Translations under genes and position numbers: made by a program
Assembly: GCF_009765875.1 (NCBI RefSeq)
Contig: NZ_LMUP01000012.1
Coordinates: 1 to 45,372, forward strand
Length of the DNA: 45,372 bases
Direction: 5' to 3'
DNA from: Pedobacter sp. L105
GTDB lineage: Bacteria; Bacteroidota; Bacteroidia; Sphingobacteriales; Sphingobacteriaceae
Part shown: piece by piece, positions 44,491 to 45,372 of the stretch
How positions within the stretch are numbered: the first letter of the stretch is position 1
Layout: each line of letters opens with the position of its first letter
The notes under the pieces: model-generated
What the model was told of the DNA's origin: nothing
The model's database searches: none
The model's input: the letters and a program-made list of their open reading frames with translations, nothing else

Positions 44491-45372
44491 TTAGAAGATG
44501 CCTGTTTTGTATTTTTCCAACTTAGTTGTTTCTGGCAAACTCAATTTAAAATGATCGGCCACTAACTGTGTCGGATTAGAATTAAACCAGTCATTCAAAG
44601 TGATCTCCTGATAAACAGGACTATTAAAAAGCACTACTATTTTCAGGGTTTCCTTACCGGTGTTTTCAATATAATGTCCGTATCCTTGTTTGATAAAGGC
44701 AACCATTCCTTTTTTATAAGGCATTGTCTTTACCCGTCCATGGGAACCAAAAATACTCACGTTACCTTCTCCGCTGAGTACATACTGCCATTCGTCGGCA
44801 TTCGGATGCCAATGTATTTCGCGCATTGCGCCAGGTTCTATATCCATCCGCAAACCGGTTAAAGTAGTCTGAATAGGAAATTCGAGCGAAGAAACAACCT
44901 GAGTAAAACCACCTTTATAAACTTGTTTTACCCCATCTTGTTCCAGACGGAATTTATGAAGGGAAGTGCTATAAGGAATTGAAGGGGTCATATTGGCTGG
45001 TTTAGGCTCCGTAGCAATTTTCCCCACGCCAATATATAACTCCTTTTTAGGGAAAGAAGCAAAAGTTGAAGCAGATAAACCAGAATTGCGCGCTAATATT
45101 TCAGGAGATATATGGCTGATCCAGTCTGTTAAACTAAAAGTCCCAAATTCTGAGAAATGGCCATTATCAAATCCAAGAAGGAAGAGGCAGGACTCTGTGC
45201 CCAGGCATTGCAGACAATGGCCATGTCCTTTTGGAAAATACCATACATCGCCGGGTTCAAAATCATCTGTCGAGGTTGTGCCATCCGGAGAAACAATCGT
45301 AGTGCGTACCTTGCCTTCAATAATAAAGGCCCATTCTGCGGCGATGGAGTGCCAGTGCATTTCTCTGAAAGC
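44491..45372 (-). CDS. Bicupin, oxalate decarboxylase family (cut by the window edge)
   Basis: The frame is open to the right edge, so the N-terminus is missing; 293 residues remain. Both cupin domains carry a metal site: the first reads REMHWHSIAAEWAFIIEG and GHGHCLQ, the second REIHWHPNADEWQYVLSGEG and GYGHYIEN, each with two His, a Glu and a third His. This is the pattern of Mn-dependent oxalate decarboxylase/oxidase-type bicupins (OxdC). It would convert oxalate to formate and CO2, or act on another small acid. The catalytic flexible-lid Glu of OxdC cannot be assigned with certainty. A terminator follows. Confidence 0.85.
   Translation of the reverse strand, partial: AFREMHWHSIAAEWAFIIEGKVRTTIVSPDGTTSTDDFEPGDVWYFPKGHGHCLQCLGTESCLFLLGFDNGHFSEFGTFSLTDWISHISPEILARNSGLSASTFASFPKKELYIGVGKIATEPKPANMTPSIPYSTSLHKFRLEQDGVKQVYKGGFTQVVSSLEFPIQTTLTGLRMDIEPGAMREIHWHPNADEWQYVLSGEGNVSIFGSHGRVKTMPYKKGMVAFIKQGYGHYIENTGKETLKIVVLFNSPVYQEITLNDWFNSNPTQLVADHFKLSLPETTKLEKYKTGIF

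Noticed and set aside
1..45372. tRNA, rRNA, CRISPR array or insertion sequence
   Set aside because: Reading both strands by eye gave no cloverleaf, rRNA pattern, direct-repeat array or transposase; an automated scan could still find a small RNA.

Overview
The window looks like chromosome of a member of Bacteroidota, most likely a Sphingobacteriaceae species close to Pedobacter. The reasons are a SusC/SusD pair, FabV as enoyl reductase, a dnaA of Bacteroidota type, AT-rich spacers with few Shine-Dalgarno sequences, promoter-like TAnnTTTG boxes, and many small accessory families common in that group. No tRNA, rRNA, CRISPR array, transposase or phage gene was seen.

Layout. (1) 1-3940: the end of a ClC chloride channel, a membrane histidine kinase, two very small genes in an AT-rich desert, and an orphan receiver protein. 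(2) 4192-9961: exported peroxiredoxin plus VirJ-like hydrolase, Fet4-like permease, lspA with an exported cyclophilin, a GHKL ATPase, an OmpA-domain protein and a PRC-barrel protein. (3) 10008-18253: envelope and core genes: DUF892 ferritin-like protein, L,D-transpeptidase, a sphingomyelin-synthase-like PAP2 protein, pepD, fabV, a DUF2383 protein and dnaA, with DnaA boxes upstream. (4) 18254-24007: a D-lactate dehydrogenase remnant, selO, an exported alginate-lyase-family protein, a ketopantoate-reductase-like protein and a thioredoxin-family protein. (5) 24324-36910: an accessory region of small-molecule enzymes and regulators (duplicated ABM-domain protein, GNAT, HSL-type esterase, two SDRs, AraC, Gfo/Idh/MocA, epoxide-hydrolase-like protein, hexapeptide acetyltransferase, MFS exporter, LysR). 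It contains visible decay: an SDR with an in-frame amber codon, and a TonB-receptor relic abutting a beta-sandwich protein fragment. (6) 37036-45372: SusD/SusC, malic enzyme maeB, and a bicupin of oxalate-decarboxylase type cut by the window edge.

How genes may work together (inference): regions 2 and 3 are mainly cell-envelope and stress functions. The leftward run 34419-30498 under the LysR gene looks like one transcription unit for export and modification of an unknown small molecule. The SusCD pair supplies uptake of an unidentified glycan or other ligand. Candidate novelties are the Cys-rich 81-residue protein with its 47-residue convergent neighbour between kinase and receiver, the SMS-like enzyme, and the relics at 18334, 30042 and 35751.
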